This document shows positions 24,480 through 41,860 of a stretch of 64,000 nucleotides of DNA, piece after piece. The stretch lies in the NCBI GenBank assembly GCA_964036275.1, contig OZ038433.1, forward strand, positions 38,411,336 to 38,475,335, read 5' to 3'. Source of the stretch: Litoditis marina. Taxonomy: Eukaryota > Nematoda > Chromadorea > Rhabditida > Rhabditidae. The notes below the pieces were generated by a model. That model searched no databases. It was not told the origin of the DNA and saw nothing but the letters and a program-made list of their open reading frames with translations. Each line of letters starts with the position of its first letter. The stretch's first letter is position 1. The position numbers and the translations under genes are program-made.

Positions 24480-26349
24480 GCCTTTATCAGTTCTCTCTGT
24501 CTCCCTCCAAAAACATTCTTCTTTTCTCTTTTCTCCTCGCTTTCCATTTATTCTCTCTTCTTTCCTCTATTGCCCCGTACTTTGGGGCAAAAGAGCCTTT
24601 CTCCATCTCTCCCCTTCTACCTCCTTGTTGCCCTTTTCTCTCAAATAGTAGGTTTCAAGACTGCATTAACTAGGAGGGCTTACAAGCTTTACAAAGGTAT
24701 GCAAGAGAAAAAAAACAATTAAACAGAGAGAGAGAGAGAACGCTTTCATGAGAGTTGATGCCGACAATAAGATTAGGATCGATCGTTCTTCATCGATATA
24801 TTTCTTTGCAGATTCGTAATACATACCGGGAATGAAGAAAACTGGCACCTAACGAATAAAACGTTATCTATCTTTTTCAGAATACAACTCGAGTTTGTTT
24901 TCTGGCCGATGTCTACATGGAGTGGTGGTTGAGTTCCGCACCAGCTAGACGGTGGCTGCCAAGGGGCGAAGGTTGGTTGGCTTACCTACTTCTGAAAGTT
25001 GAAAGACTCTCACAATTTCTCTCTCTCTCTCTTAGCATGTTCTTCGGCTATCTCGCTCTCTTCCCTCTGCTCCTCTGCTCTGTCTCTATCTGCGATATCT
25101 ATAAGCTTCAGCGTTTATATGGAGGGGATTTTTAACAGTTCAAACCGTTAAACCGACAATTTCCATCTATTTTTGGTTGAGTTAAACAGTAGAAACTCTA
25201 CCTTTTCTATGGTATTTGGTAAAACCTGGCTATTTCGAGAGAACACACAGCATTACTACCTTCTACCTACATCCTACATGCTCTTTCTCTGTCTCTCCAG
25301 CTCTTCTCCCTGCTTTGTCGTTATTCATCTCTGCTTCTCTATCCTTCCCCCTCCCTCTCTCTCTGTCGTATAAGAAGTGATCAGCTTTCCGTCGTAGTTT
25401 CATCACGATGCACTTCGTAGTTAATGTGTTTCAATCAAAAACAAAGAAAGCAAATTACAACACAGCAGGATAGGGAAACATACACCGTACATGCTTGCTT
25501 TGGAAAGAGCAAACACTATACTCCAAATCTCTTCTTCACCCCTCTTTATATTCCACTCTTTCCTTTCCTTCTCACTCCCCCTCCCCTTACATCTGTCTAC
25601 CTCTCTACTTTCTCTTTTACCTACACACTTTGATTGTCCTCACAACTTCTTATTCTTGTTCCTCTTCCTCCCCGGCTCGTTCTCTCCCCCCAAGGGTGAC
25701 CACAAAGTTGACTAGCCTTGCAGCCGGTACGACCCCTCCCCTGTTGTATGAACCCTGCCTTAAACTGATAAATTTGCCGCAAACTTGTAAATAAGTTTGA
25801 AACTTAGTAAACAATCGACCGAAAAAGGCAAGAATTACCCCAATTTCGACTTTTCGTGGGACTCTTACGACCCCCTCTCCCTAGAAAAGTTGCACGGGGT
25901 GCAACCTGTGGTCAACCCTGTCTCCCCCTCTGTGTTCCTACTCTCTCAATCACTTTCTCTAATGTTACCTCAATGTTTTCTCGAACTCTTTCACTCCTCT
26001 TTCTCTCCTTTCTCCTAACCTTGGCTACTTGCACTTCCATACTCTTCCCAATTTCTACCCTCCCTTGCCCTTCCTTTCTCTCCCGAGTGATATGTTTCGC
26101 GAATGCAGAGAGAGGGGGAGGGGAGAGGGCGAGCGATAGTGTGTGTGAGCAAGAGAGGGAAAGGGGGGGGGGGAGGCAGTGAGAGAAAGAGAGACGAAAA
26201 GGGATTTGTCGTCAATTGTCCTCCCCCCTTCGCTCTGTATTTCTGTCTTACTCCTAATTTCTCCTTCACCCCTGTTATCCTACACCCCATTTGCTTCCCT
26301 CTCCCCTTCTCTTCTACCTACTCACCTACTTTAACTGTAATTCCCCTCT

Positions 26350-26399
<50 letters not shown>

Positions 26400-26640
26400 T
26401 TATGTCCTCCTCTTCCTACTATCTTACATAATCTTGTTATCCCTCTCTCCCAAATGTTTTCTATTTCTCTATCACCACCTCATTCCTTTCTCTGTCGGCT
26501 TGTCACTTTCCTCGCTACCCTATCTACTTGCAGCTTGCACAGTACCCTCCTCAATCTCTCGTTTCTCTCTCTTTCTCTCTGTCTCTCTATCTCTCCTTTG
26601 CCTTCCTCTTTCATTTCTCTCTAAATGGCGTGTTTTGAGA
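24480..26640 (+). repeat. Pyrimidine-rich low-complexity region
   Basis: More than 2 kb where the plus strand is dominated by CTCTCT, TTCTCC and CCCTCTC, interrupted by a purine-rich segment at about 26103-26195 that contains GCGATAGTGTGTGTGAG, similar to part of the unit of the neighbouring array. The stretch 26343-26450 (CCCCTCTCAATCTCTC ... GTGTTTATGTCCTCCTCTTCC) resembles the reverse complement of that unit. It may be an old, diverged inverted extension of the array. No gene is supported, although the composition creates many spurious ORFs. Confidence 0.75.
26353..26396 (+). repeat. (CT)n microsatellite
   Basis: An uninterrupted CT dinucleotide run of about 22 repeats inside the pyrimidine-rich region. 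Confidence 0.95.
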
Positions 26641-26872
26641 ATGCATACAAAAAAGGGAAACTGTGAGGGAGATGGAGAATAAACTAAAAAAATAATGAAG
26701 AAGGTAAAAACACAGCGAGATTGGGAAGGGAGAAATACATGGGAGAGAGAGAGAGAGCGAGAGAAGTATGCGAGAGGGGAGAAGAGGAAAAGAGAGAGAG
26801 ATGAACAGAGAGAGTCAGAGAGTGAGAGAGACGGAGAAATAGAGAGAGAGGAACTGAGCAATAGTAAGGGAG

Positions 26873-29800
26873 AAACAAAGAGAGTGATAGTATATGTGTG
26901 TAAGAGGAGGAGAAAGGGGCAGAGAGAGAAAGAGAGAGAGAGACTGGGCGATAGTGAGAGGGGAACAAAGAGAGTGATAGTATATGTGTGTAAGAGGAGG
27001 AGAAAGGGGCAGAGAGAGAAAGAGAGAGAGAGACTGGGCGATAGTGAGAGGGGAACAAAGAGAGTGATAGTATATGTGTGTAAGAGGAGGAGAAAGGGGC
27101 AGAGAGAGAAAGAGAGAGAGAGAGACTGGGCGATAGTGAGAGGGGAACAAAGAGAGTGATAGTATATGTGTGTAAGAGGAGGAGAAAGGGGCAGAGAGAG
27201 AAAGAGATAGAGAGACTGGGCGATAGTGAGAGGGGAACAAAGAGAGTGATAGTATATGTGTGTAAGAGGAGGAGAAAGGGGCAGAAAGAGAAAGAGAGAG
27301 AGAGACTGGGCGATAGTGAGAGGGGAACAAAGAGAGTGATAGTATATGTGTGTAAGAGGAGGAGAAAGGGGCAGAAAGAGAAAGAGAGAGAGAGAGACTG
27401 GGCGATAGTGAGAGGGGAACAAAGAGAGTGATAGTATATGTGTGTAAGAGGAGGAGAAAGGGGCAGAGAGAGAAAGAGAGAGAGCGAGACTGGGCGATAG
27501 TGAGAGGGGAACAAAGAGAGTGATAGTATATGTGTGTAAGAGGAGGAGAAAGGGGCAGAGAGAGAAAGAGAGAGAGAGACTGGGCGATAGTGAGAGGGGA
27601 ACAAAGAGAGTGATAGTATATGTGTGTAAGAGGAGGAGAAAGGGGCAGAGAGAGAAAGAGAGAGAGAGACTGGGCGATAGTGAGAGGGGAACAAAGAGAG
27701 TGATAGTATATGTGTGTAAGAGGAGGAGAAAGGGGCAGAGAGAGAAAGAGAGAGAGAGACTGGGCGATAGTGAGAGGGGAACAAAGAGAGTGATAGTATA
27801 TGTGTGTAAGAGGAGGAGAAAGGGGCAGAGAGAGAAAGAGAGAGAGAGAGACTGGGCGATAGTGAGAGGGGAACAAAGAGAGTGATAGTATATGTGTGTA
27901 AGAGGAGGAGAAAGGGGCAGAGAGAGAAAGAGAGAGAGAGACTGGGCGATAGTGAGAGGGGAACAAAGAGAGTGATAGTATATGTGTGTAAGAGGAGGAG
28001 AAAGGGGCAGAGAGAGAAAGAGAGAGAGAGAGACTGGGCGATAGTGAGAGGGGAACAAAGAGAGTGATAGTATATGTGTGTAAGAGGAGGAGAAAGGGGC
28101 AGAGAGAGAAAGAGAGAGAGAGACTGGGCGATAGTGAGAGGGGAACAAAGAGAGTGATAGTATATGTGTGTAAGAGGAGGAGAAAGGGGCAGAGAGAGAA
28201 AGAGAGAGAGAGAGACTGGGCGATAGTGAGAGGGGAACAAAGAGAGTGATAGTATATGTGTGTAAGAGGAGGAGAAAGGGGCAGAGAGAGAAAGAGAGAG
28301 AGAGACTGGGCGATAGTGAGAGGGGAACAAAGAGAGTGATAGTATATGTGTGTAAGAGGAGGAGAAAGGGGCAGAAAGAGAAAGAGAGAGAGAGCGAGAC
28401 TGGGGCGATAGTGAGAGGGGAACAAAGAGAGTGATAGTATATGTGTGTAAGAGGAGGAGAAAGGGGCAGAGAGAGAAAGAGAGAGAGAGACTGGGCGATA
28501 GTGAGAGGGGAACAAAGAGAGTGATAGTATATGTGTGTAAGAGGAGGAGAAAGGGGCAGAGAGAGAAAGAGAGAGAGAGACTGGGCGATAGTGAGAGGGG
28601 AACAAAGAGAGTGATAGTATATGTGTGTAAGAGGAGGAGAAAGGGGCAGAGAGAGAAAGAGAGAGAGAGACTGGGCGATAGTGAGAGGGGAACAAAGAGA
28701 GTGATAGTATATGTGTGTAAGAGGAGGAGAAAGGGGCAGAGAGAGAAAGAGAGAGAGAGAGACTGGGCGATAGTGAGAGGGGAACAAAGAGAGTGATAGT
28801 ATATGTGTGTAAGAGGAGGAGAAAGGGGCAGAGAGAGAAAGAGAGAGAGAGACTGGGCGATAGTGAGAGGGGAACAAAGAGAGTGATAGTATATGTGTGT
28901 AAGAGGAGGAGAAAGGGGCAGAGAGAGAAAGAGAGAGAGAGAGACTGGGCGATAGTGAGAGGGGAACAAAGAGAGTGATAGTATATGTGTGTAAGAGGAG
29001 GAGAAAGGGGCAGAGAGAGAAAGAGAGAGAGAGACTGGGCGATAGTGAGAGGGGAACAAAGAGAGTGATAGTATATGTGTGTAAGAGGAGGAGAAAGGGG
29101 CAGAGAGAGAAAGAGAGAGAGAGAGACTGGGCGATAGTGAGAGGGGAACAAAGAGAGTGATAGTATATGTGTGTAAGAGGAGGAGAAAGGGGCAGAGAGA
29201 GAAAGAGAGAGAGAGACTGGGCGATAGTGAGAGGGGAACAAAGAGAGTGATAGTATATGTGTGTAAGAGGAGGAGAAAGGGGCAGAAAGAGAAAGAGAGA
29301 GAGAGACTGGGCGATAGTGAGAGGGGAACAAAGAGAGTGATAGTATATGTGTGTAAGAGGAGGAGAAAGGGGCAGAAAGAGAAAGAGAGAGAGAGAGACT
29401 GGGCGATAGTGAGAGGGGAACAAAGAGAGTGATAGTATATGTGTGTAAGAGGAGGAGAAAGGGGCAGAGAGAGAAAGAGAGAGAGAGACTGGGCGATAGT
29501 GAGAGGGGAACAAAGAGAGTGATAGTATATGTGTGTAAGAGGAGGAGAAAGGGGCAGAGAGAGAAAGAGAGAGAGAGAGACTGGGCGATAGTGAGAGGGG
29601 AACAAAGAGAGTGATAGTATATGTGTGTAAGAGGAGGAGAAAGGGGCAGAGAGAGAAAGAGAGAGAGAGACTGGGCGATAGTGAGAGGGGAACAAAGAGA
29701 GTGATAGTATATGTGTGTAAGAGGAGGAGAAAGGGGCAGAGAGAGAAAGAGAGAGAGAGAGACTGGGCGATAGTGAGAGGGGAACAAAGAGAGTGATAGT

Positions 29801-32800
29801 ATATGTGTGTAAGAGGAGGAGAAAGGGGCAGAGAGAGAAAGAGAGAGAGAGACTGGGCGATAGTGAGAGGGGAACAAAGAGAGTGATAGTATATGTGTGT
29901 AAGAGGAGGAGAAAGGGGCAGAGAGAGAAAGAGAGAGAGAGAGACTGGGCGATAGTGAGAGGGGAACAAAGAGAGTGATAGTATATGTGTGTAAGAGGAG
30001 GAGAAAGGGGCAGAGAGAGAAAGAGAGAGAGAGACTGGGCGATAGTGAGAGGGGAACAAAGAGAGTGATAGTATATGTGTGTAAGAGGAGGAGAAAGGGG
30101 CAGAAAGAGAAAGAGAGAGAGAGCGAGACTGGGCGATAGTGAGAGGGGAACAAAGAGAGTGATAGTATATGTGTGTAAGAGGAGGAGAAAGGGGCAGAGA
30201 GAGAAAGAGAGAGAGAGACTGGGCGATAGTGAGAGGGGAACAAAGAGAGTGATAGTATATGTGTGTAAGAGGAGGAGAAAGGGGCAGAGAGAGAAAGAGA
30301 GAGAGAGACTGGGCGATAGTGAGAGGGGAACAAAGAGAGTGATAGTATATGTGTGTAAGAGGAGGAGAAAGGGGCAGAGAGAGAAAGAGAGAGAGAGACT
30401 GGGCGATAGTGAGAGGGGAACAAAGAGAGTGATAGTATATGTGTGTAAGAGGAGGAGAAAGGGGCAGAGAGAGAAAGAGAGAGAGAGAGACTGGGCGATA
30501 GTGAGAGGGGAACAAAGAGAGTGATAGTATATGTGTGTAAGAGGAGGAGAAAGGGGCAGAGAGAGAAAGAGAGAGAGAGACTGGGCGATAGTGAGAGGGG
30601 AACAAAGAGAGTGATAGTATATGTGTGTAAGAGGAGGAGAAAGGGGCAGAGAGAGAAAGAGAGAGAGAGAGACTGGGCGATAGTGAGAGGGGAACAAAGA
30701 GAGTGATAGTATATGTGTGTAAGAGGAGGAGAAAGGGGCAGAGAGAGAAAGAGAGAGAGAGACTGGGCGATAGTGAGAGGGGAACAAAGAGAGTGATAGT
30801 ATATGTGTGTAAGAGGAGGAGAAAGGGGCAGAGAGAGAAAGAGAGAGAGAGAGACTGGGCGATAGTGAGAGGGGAACAAAGAGAGTGATAGTATATGTGT
30901 GTAAGAGGAGGAGAAAGGGGCAGAGAGAGAAAGAGAGAGAGAGAGACTGGGCGATAGTGAGAGGGGAACAAAGAGAGTGATAGTATATGTGTGTAAGAGG
31001 AGGAGAAAGGGGCAGAGAGAGAAAGAGAGAGAGAGACTGGGCGATAGTGAGAGGGGAACAAAGAGAGTGATAGTATATGTGTGTAAGAGGAGGAGAAAGG
31101 GGCAGAGAGAGAAAGAGAGAGAGAGAGACTGGGCGATAGTGAGAGGGGAACAAAGAGAGTGATAGTATATGTGTGTAAGAGGAGGAGAAAGGGGCAGAGA
31201 GAGAAAGAGAGAGAGAGACTGGGCGATAGTGAGAGGGGAACAAAGAGAGTGATAGTATATGTGTGTAAGAGGAGGAGAAAGGGGCAGAGAGAGAAAGAGA
31301 GAGAGAGACTGGGCGATAGTGAGAGGGGAACAAAGAGAGTGATAGTATATGTGTGTAAGAGGAGGAGAAAGGGGCAGAGAGAGAAAGAGAGAGAGAGACT
31401 GGGCGATAGTGAGAGGGGAACAAAGAGAGTGATAGTATATGTGTGTAAGAGGAGGAGAAAGGGGCAGAGAGAGAAGAGAGAGAGAGAGACTGGGCGATAG
31501 TGAGAGGGGAACAAAGAGAGTGATAGTATATGTGTGTAAGAGGAGGAGAAAGGGGCAGAGAGAGAAAGAGAGAGAGAGACTGGGCGATAGTGAGAGGGGA
31601 ACAAAGAGAGTGATAGTATATGTGTGTAAGAGGAGGAGAAAGGGGCAGAGAGAGAAAGAGAGAGAGAGAGACTGGGCGATAGTGAGAGGGGAACAAAGAG
31701 AGTGATAGTATATGTGTGTAAGAGGAGGAGAAAGGGGCAGAGAGAGAAAGAGAGAGAGAGACTGGGCGATAGTGAGAGGGGAACAAAGAGAGTGATAGTA
31801 TATGTGTGTAAGAGGAGGAGAAAGGGGCAGAGAGAGAAAGAGAGAGAGAGAGACTGGGCGATAGTGAGAGGGGAACAAAGAGAGTGATAGTATATGTGTG
31901 TAAGAGGAGGAGAAAGGGGCAGAGAGAGAAAGAGAGAGAGAGACTGGGCGATAGTGAGAGGGGAACAAAGAGAGTGATAGTATATGTGTGTAAGAGGAGG
32001 AGAAAGGGGCAGAGAGAGAAAGAGAGAGAGAGACTGGGCGATAGTGAGAGGGGAACAAAGAGAGTGATAGTATATGTGTGTAAGAGGAGGAGAAAGGGGC
32101 AGAGAGAGAAAGAGAGAGAGAGAGACTGGGCGATAGTGAGAGGGGAACAAAGAGAGTGATAGTATATGTGTGTAAGAGGAGGAGAAAGGGGCAGAGAGAG
32201 AAAGAGAGAGAGAGACTGGGCGATAGTGAGAGGGGAACAAAGAGAGTGATAGTATATGTGTGTAAGAGGAGGAGAAAGGGGCAGAGAGAGAAAGAGAGAG
32301 AGAGAAACTGGGCGATAGTGAGAGGGGAACAAAGAGAGTGATAGTATATGTGTGTAAGAGGAGGAGAAAGGGGCAGAGAGAGAAAGAGAGAGAGAGACTG
32401 GGCGATAGTGAGAGGGGAACAAAGAGAGTGATAGTATATGTGTGTAAGAGGAGGAGAAAGGGGCAGAGAGAGAAAGAGAGAGAGAGAGACTGGGCGATAG
32501 TGAGAGGGGAACAAAGAGAGTGATAGTATATGTGTGTAAGAGGAGGAGAAAGGGGCAGAGAGAGAAAGAGAGAGAGAGACTGGGCGATAGTGAGAGGGGA
32601 ACAAAGAGAGTGATAGTATATGTGTGTAAGAGGAGGAGAAAGGGGCAGAGAGAGAAAGAGAGAGAGAGAGACTGGGCGATAGTGAGAGGGGAACAAAGAG
32701 AGTGATAGTATATGTGTGTAAGAGGAGGAGAAAGGGGCAGAGAGAGAAAGAGAGAGAGAGACTGGGCGATAGTGAGAGGGGAACAAAGAGAGTGATAGTA

Positions 32801-32850
32801 TATGTGTGTAAGAGGAGGAGAAAGGGGCAGAGAGAGAAAGAGAGAGACAC
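26873..32850 (+). repeat. Large tandem array (minisatellite), 90/92-bp units, about 65 copies
   Basis: The unit begins AGAGTGATAGTATATGTGTG, continues TAAGAGGAGGAGAAAGGGGC, then a GA-rich stretch and ACTGGGCGATAGTGAGAGG. I count 66 unit starts from 26881 to 32789. Spacing is 90 bp or 92 bp (one extra GA), with single 91, 94 and 95 bp variants. The two lengths often alternate, giving a 182-bp dimer, and runs of three 90-bp units recur after marker units containing GCGAGAC (27484, 28393, 30122). Point variants are few (CAGAAAGAG for CAGAGAGAG), so homogenisation is recent. A diverged leading unit lies at 26740-26872 and a decayed end at 32845-32905. The plus strand is nearly all purine outside the TAGTATATGTGTG core. 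Because minus-strand stops are absent, all three minus frames stay open for about 2000 codons; these are not genes. Confidence 0.97.
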
Positions 32851-32905
32851 ATGTGTAAGAGGAAGAGAAAGGGGGAAAGAGAGAGAAAGAGCGGGAGAGA
32901 AGGAG

Positions 32906-33901
32906 AGAGGAGATAGTATGTTTCGTCAACTAGTGTGTTGTGAGAGGAAAAGTAGAGAGGAAAACGTTTATAGAATAGTGGAACCGGATTTTTCTTTGAG
33001 TAAAACAGTACATTCTATACTTTTTCTATATACTAGTGAAACCCTGATATCCGAGCAAAAATAATGCACTTCTAAGTTAATAGACTGAAAAAAATGCAGG
33101 TTCTTTCCCCCCCCCCAGGAAAACAAACACGAGTAAAAGCAGGTTTTTTCGTAAGTACTATTGACGTACTTAATTGTTTTGGTTTGAAATAAAAGTATAA
33201 AACAATCATTTCCAGTAAAGGAATGCCCAGCGGAGCCGAATGGAACAAGAATATCAATTGAGGAAGTGCTTTCGAGCGAAATATTTTACCTTTTTTGTTT
33301 ATTAGATGATTATGTTAAAAATGAATATATATATGTTCTATGTTCTATTTGATAGTAAGAAATGTGGTTAAATTTGCTATAATTGATAAGTAATCAATAA
33401 TATATTCAATATCTGTTCTGCTATAACCCCTCGTTTGAATTGATTGCCGCCACACGTTTTTTGACCGTCCGCGGGCGGCGAATAGATAGGGTTCGGGACG
33501 GTGCTGGCTTGGCCCGCGGACGGTCAGAGTTTTGGCCCGCGGACGGTCGAAATGAATGCCTTAGCGGGCCAACGCCGCATAAGTCTGCGTAAACATCGGT
33601 CAGCCTGTAAACGTAGGTCAGTTTCATCGCAAATTGCAACAATGGAATAAGTAAAATTGCAATAAAGGAATGAATAAACGATTTATTCATGAAAGATCAA
33701 TCAAATGCATTCATTAATATTATGAAAATTGTCGTTGAACTTGCATATGCGCATTGCATAGCATAGTTACGTATTTCGCTACCAATATTTACCTAGAGTT
33801 GAGCTAGTGTTAAGTAAAGTTTTTCTTGAAAATAACATGTTCTCTTTCTCAAATTTCGAAATTTTTCAGCGAAAACTAGTATTCACTTTCTCCTGTTTCA
33901 G
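32906..33901. other. Intergenic between array and GT92 cluster
   Basis: It contains a poly(C) run near 33105-33117, a coding-like open segment 33216-33352 after a TTTCCAG acceptor (reads KECPAEPNGTRISIEEVL), and the second GC-rich CCGCGG repeat (33463-33552). The open segment has no partner exon and is not called as a gene. Confidence 0.5.
33463..33552. repeat. GC-rich CCGCGG dispersed repeat, copy 2
   Basis: It contains GACCGTCCGCGGGCGGCG and two GGCCCGCGGACGGTC motifs, as in copy 1 at 23140-23262. The two copies flank the pyrimidine region and the tandem array. Confidence 0.7.
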
Positions 33902-34204
33902 TTAGACTGGCAAAAAAGTCCTTGTACGTGCAACGTAGATGTACCTGATAGCCGCACAAATGGGTCAACAGTGGTTTTCAACTCGTCCAAAACATGAACC
34001 ATTGCTTCCTCGAAATTTTCAGTGCAGTGCACTTTTGACTTTTCCAAATGTTATTTTGCTCAATTTCGGCCTGGAGTTCACTGTCAATATTCAGAAATTT
34101 CCGGTTCAGAAAATTATGTCGGTGTGTGTTTTACGCTCTAGTGATAACCGTCACAAAACATTATCTGATAAATGTTTTATAAACTTTGAACTTTCAGGAA
34201 CATC
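33902..34204 (+). promoter_or_regulatory. Conserved segment upstream of GT92-A (duplicate of 42716-43054)
   Basis: After an acceptor-like TTTCAG, the segment TTAGACTGGCAAAAA and the following ~140 bases closely match the region upstream of GT92-B. Both copies contain an ORF in the same position (33939-34208 here) whose products start MYLIAAQMGQQWFS and MTLIAVQMGQQCFS. In A the ORF overlaps the start codon region. It may be a promoter/5' UTR carried along by the duplication, an upstream ORF, or the last exon of a lost gene. An acceptor (CTTTCAG, 34191-34197) precedes the GT92-A ATG. Confidence 0.4.
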
Positions 34205-40056
<5,852 letters not shown>

Positions 40057-40261
40057 TTGTATTTTGAGAAAAAAGTATATTTGAAATTATTCTTCTTGAT
40101 TGTATTTTGTCTAATGTTGTTTTCAAGTTTTCCACAAAAGGAACGGTTCGTTTGAAATACAGACATCTTTGATTGAAGGAAGTATGGCAGCATTATCGCG
40201 GTATACATTATTATTATACCTTACTTTGTAATATACGGTTTGTCCACAACATTGCTATAGG

Positions 40262-40545
40262 ACCAGTTGGTATAGTGGTCCGCGCCTCTCAAACTCTGGA
40301 CCGCTCAGATATAGCCGCCATTTTCTCCATAAAGACAGCAGAAGGTTCAATTGATTGAGCGATGCGGGGCGAGCGGTCGTTGATTATCTGCCAGCAGTTG
40401 AGAGAGTGTGTAGATCAATGATACGCAGACGAACTGGCCGCTCGCCAAACCCCGTCCCATTTAAAATCGATGGTACGGTGTCCACAGCGGTTTGACAAAT
40501 CCTATAATTCCCAGACCATCGGCCAGCCAGACCTTGCAGCGGCTG
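40262..40545 (+). mobile_element. Dispersed tRNA-related repeat (SINE-like), copy 1
   Basis: It begins with a tRNA-like head (CCAGTTGGTATAGTGGTCCG, A-box-like) and continues with a body from about 40308 to 40509 that matches the reverse complement of 54466-54676 closely, including TCCATAAAGACAGCAGA, GAGCGATGCGGGGCGAGCGG and GGTACGGTGTCCA. Two well-matched copies in opposite orientation indicate an interspersed element. Confidence 0.7.
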
Positions 40546-40833
40546 CGAGGGTTACGCACGGGGATATATAAACAGTGGACGAAATAGAAAAGTACTATTC
40601 TTAAAACACTCCCTCACCTACCCCAATTCGTCGATCCAGAATTGATTGTCAATCATGATACCAAGTAGGGTTGCGTCACCGTGAAAATGTTCATGAACCT
40701 GTCTTTGTTGCTTCATATTATGTAAAATTTACTGATTTTGAATTTTTATCTACATTCATGGTCCACTAGACGTTTTTGAGACTTATCACTTATTTTCATG
40801 ACTTTCAGATTATAGAGAAACGATTTCTTTAAA
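40546..40833. repeat. Diverged direct repeat, left copy (LTR-like)
   Basis: From TTACGCACGGGGATATATAA onward, this segment aligns with 41861-42150: shared stretches include GGGTTGCG-CA(C)-GTGAAAATGT, ATCCATGGTC-like, TTTGAGACTT and TTTCAG-T/A-TTATA. The two copies are in the same orientation about 1.3 kb apart and bracket a retrotransposon protease relic, as old LTRs would. Confidence 0.45.
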
Positions 40834-40910
40834 GGGACACGAGATTGAGTACAATCATGGCCCACAGAACCACTGTCATCACTCTTATAACTTCATGTTC
40901 TCGTTCTGCG

Positions 40911-41240
40911 TTAGTCAGTCGAGACGAAAAATACTTCTTGGTAGGGAAACATAGACACAACCAGTACCGTATTCACATTTATCTTGAAATCGCAGTTGAG
41001 TATGCCGAGCACTCGCAGAGTCTTTCCATTTGCATTCACCATTTCAACTCCGCATTTCACAAGCTGTGTTTTACCAAGCATCTTCTAATCGTGTACATTC
41101 AACAATGTCACGTCTGGAGCAGTATCAAGTTAGAACTCGACTTTCACATCCTTGATCTCTACTGGCAGGTAACGTCTCACTGCGTTCACCTTTTTGTTCT
41201 TTGCGGGAGACTCTACAACGACAGAGTTGTTTACGCAAGC
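40911..41240 (-). pseudogene. Retrotransposon aspartic-protease relic (gag-pol fragment)
   Basis: The minus strand reads through KKVNAVRRYLPVEIKD, a stop, LDTAPDVTLL (retropepsin D-T/S-G-type site in decayed form), a second stop, KMLGKTQLVKCGVEMVNANG and KTLRVLGILNCDF. This order (basic linker, LDT-active site, LG-P/T-L, V-x-ANG, L-x-V-x-G) is that of LTR-retrotransposon proteases of the gypsy or BEL type. Two in-frame stops show that it is dead. No reverse transcriptase or integrase segment was found nearby. Confidence 0.6.
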
Positions 41241-41394
41241 ACTTTCAGACAAATCGGCCAACTTGACGACTACATCATAAAACTTTGCTTGTGACCGCTC
41301 TTTGTGCACGGCAGAGTTTGTGGGAAAAAAATGTGGAAAAATCGGTCAACATAGAGCAATTTGGCTCCGGAAAAATTGCTCTTAAAATGACGAG

Positions 41395-41720
41395 ATGAGA
41401 TTTTAATTATCTTCTTTTCTCTATTCCATGGTAAAACTAATCGTCTCTCACTTCACGCTCGTGTTTTTCAAACGAGTGCTCAATAGTTTTGAGATGTGAA
41501 GCTGCTTGTTCTTTCTCAGTAGAAAACCAAAATGGTTTAGACCCAAAAAATTGCTAGGTTAGATTTTTCATTCGCCTCTCGAATCAAGACCTCCTTCTCT
41601 ATATTCCATTCAGTTCAATCTCAAAAACTAATCTACTCTCTTTTTACATTCGTTTTTTAAACAAATCGTGCGCAGCGCCTAGCGCTGCGCAGATTAGTTT
41701 TTGTTCATAGGTCTGTATCT
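41395..41720. repeat. Dispersed repeat with perfect GC-rich hairpin
   Basis: The segment contains TCTATATTCCATTCAGTTCA and CAATCTCAAAAACTAATC, also found in the long inverted repeat at 49376-49959, and then a perfect hairpin at 41669-41691 (arms TGCGCAGCGC/GCGCTGCGCA, loop CTA) followed by GATTAGTTTTTG. The hairpin and tail recur at 48020-48053 with loop GAA. Confidence 0.6.
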
Positions 41721-41860
41721 GTAGACATTCCAACCCAGTTTATTGATTCTTTCTCCATAGTTACTCGACCATTTTCCTAAATTTTCGCATGAAATACTGA
41801 TAAGGCACACGTGCTTCGTTTTCTCAGAAAATCGACTTACGCATTGACATCGAAGCGGAA

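Noticed and set aside
26103..26624. 173-codon ORF in the CT-rich region
   Set aside because: Low-complexity Ser/Leu/Pro composition comes from CT repeats. There are no splice or domain signals.
26873..32850. The array as a possible CRISPR
   Set aside because: There are no unique spacers: whole units are repeated, the genome is eukaryotic, and no cas genes are present.
26520..32929. Three overlapping minus-strand ORFs of about 2000-2100 codons
   Set aside because: They are translations of the GA-rich tandem array in all three frames of the same strand. Stop codons are simply absent from the repeat unit, and the product is a Ser/Leu/Pro/His monotone.
33216..33352. Open exon-like segment reading KECPAEPNGTRISIEEVL
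   Set aside because: It has a good acceptor and a stop, but no upstream exon could be joined and its second half is AT-rich Tyr/Leu sequence, so it was not called as a gene.
40845..41294. 149-codon plus-strand ORF
   Set aside because: It is antisense to the retropepsin-like remnant. The plus-strand translation has no domain-like pattern.
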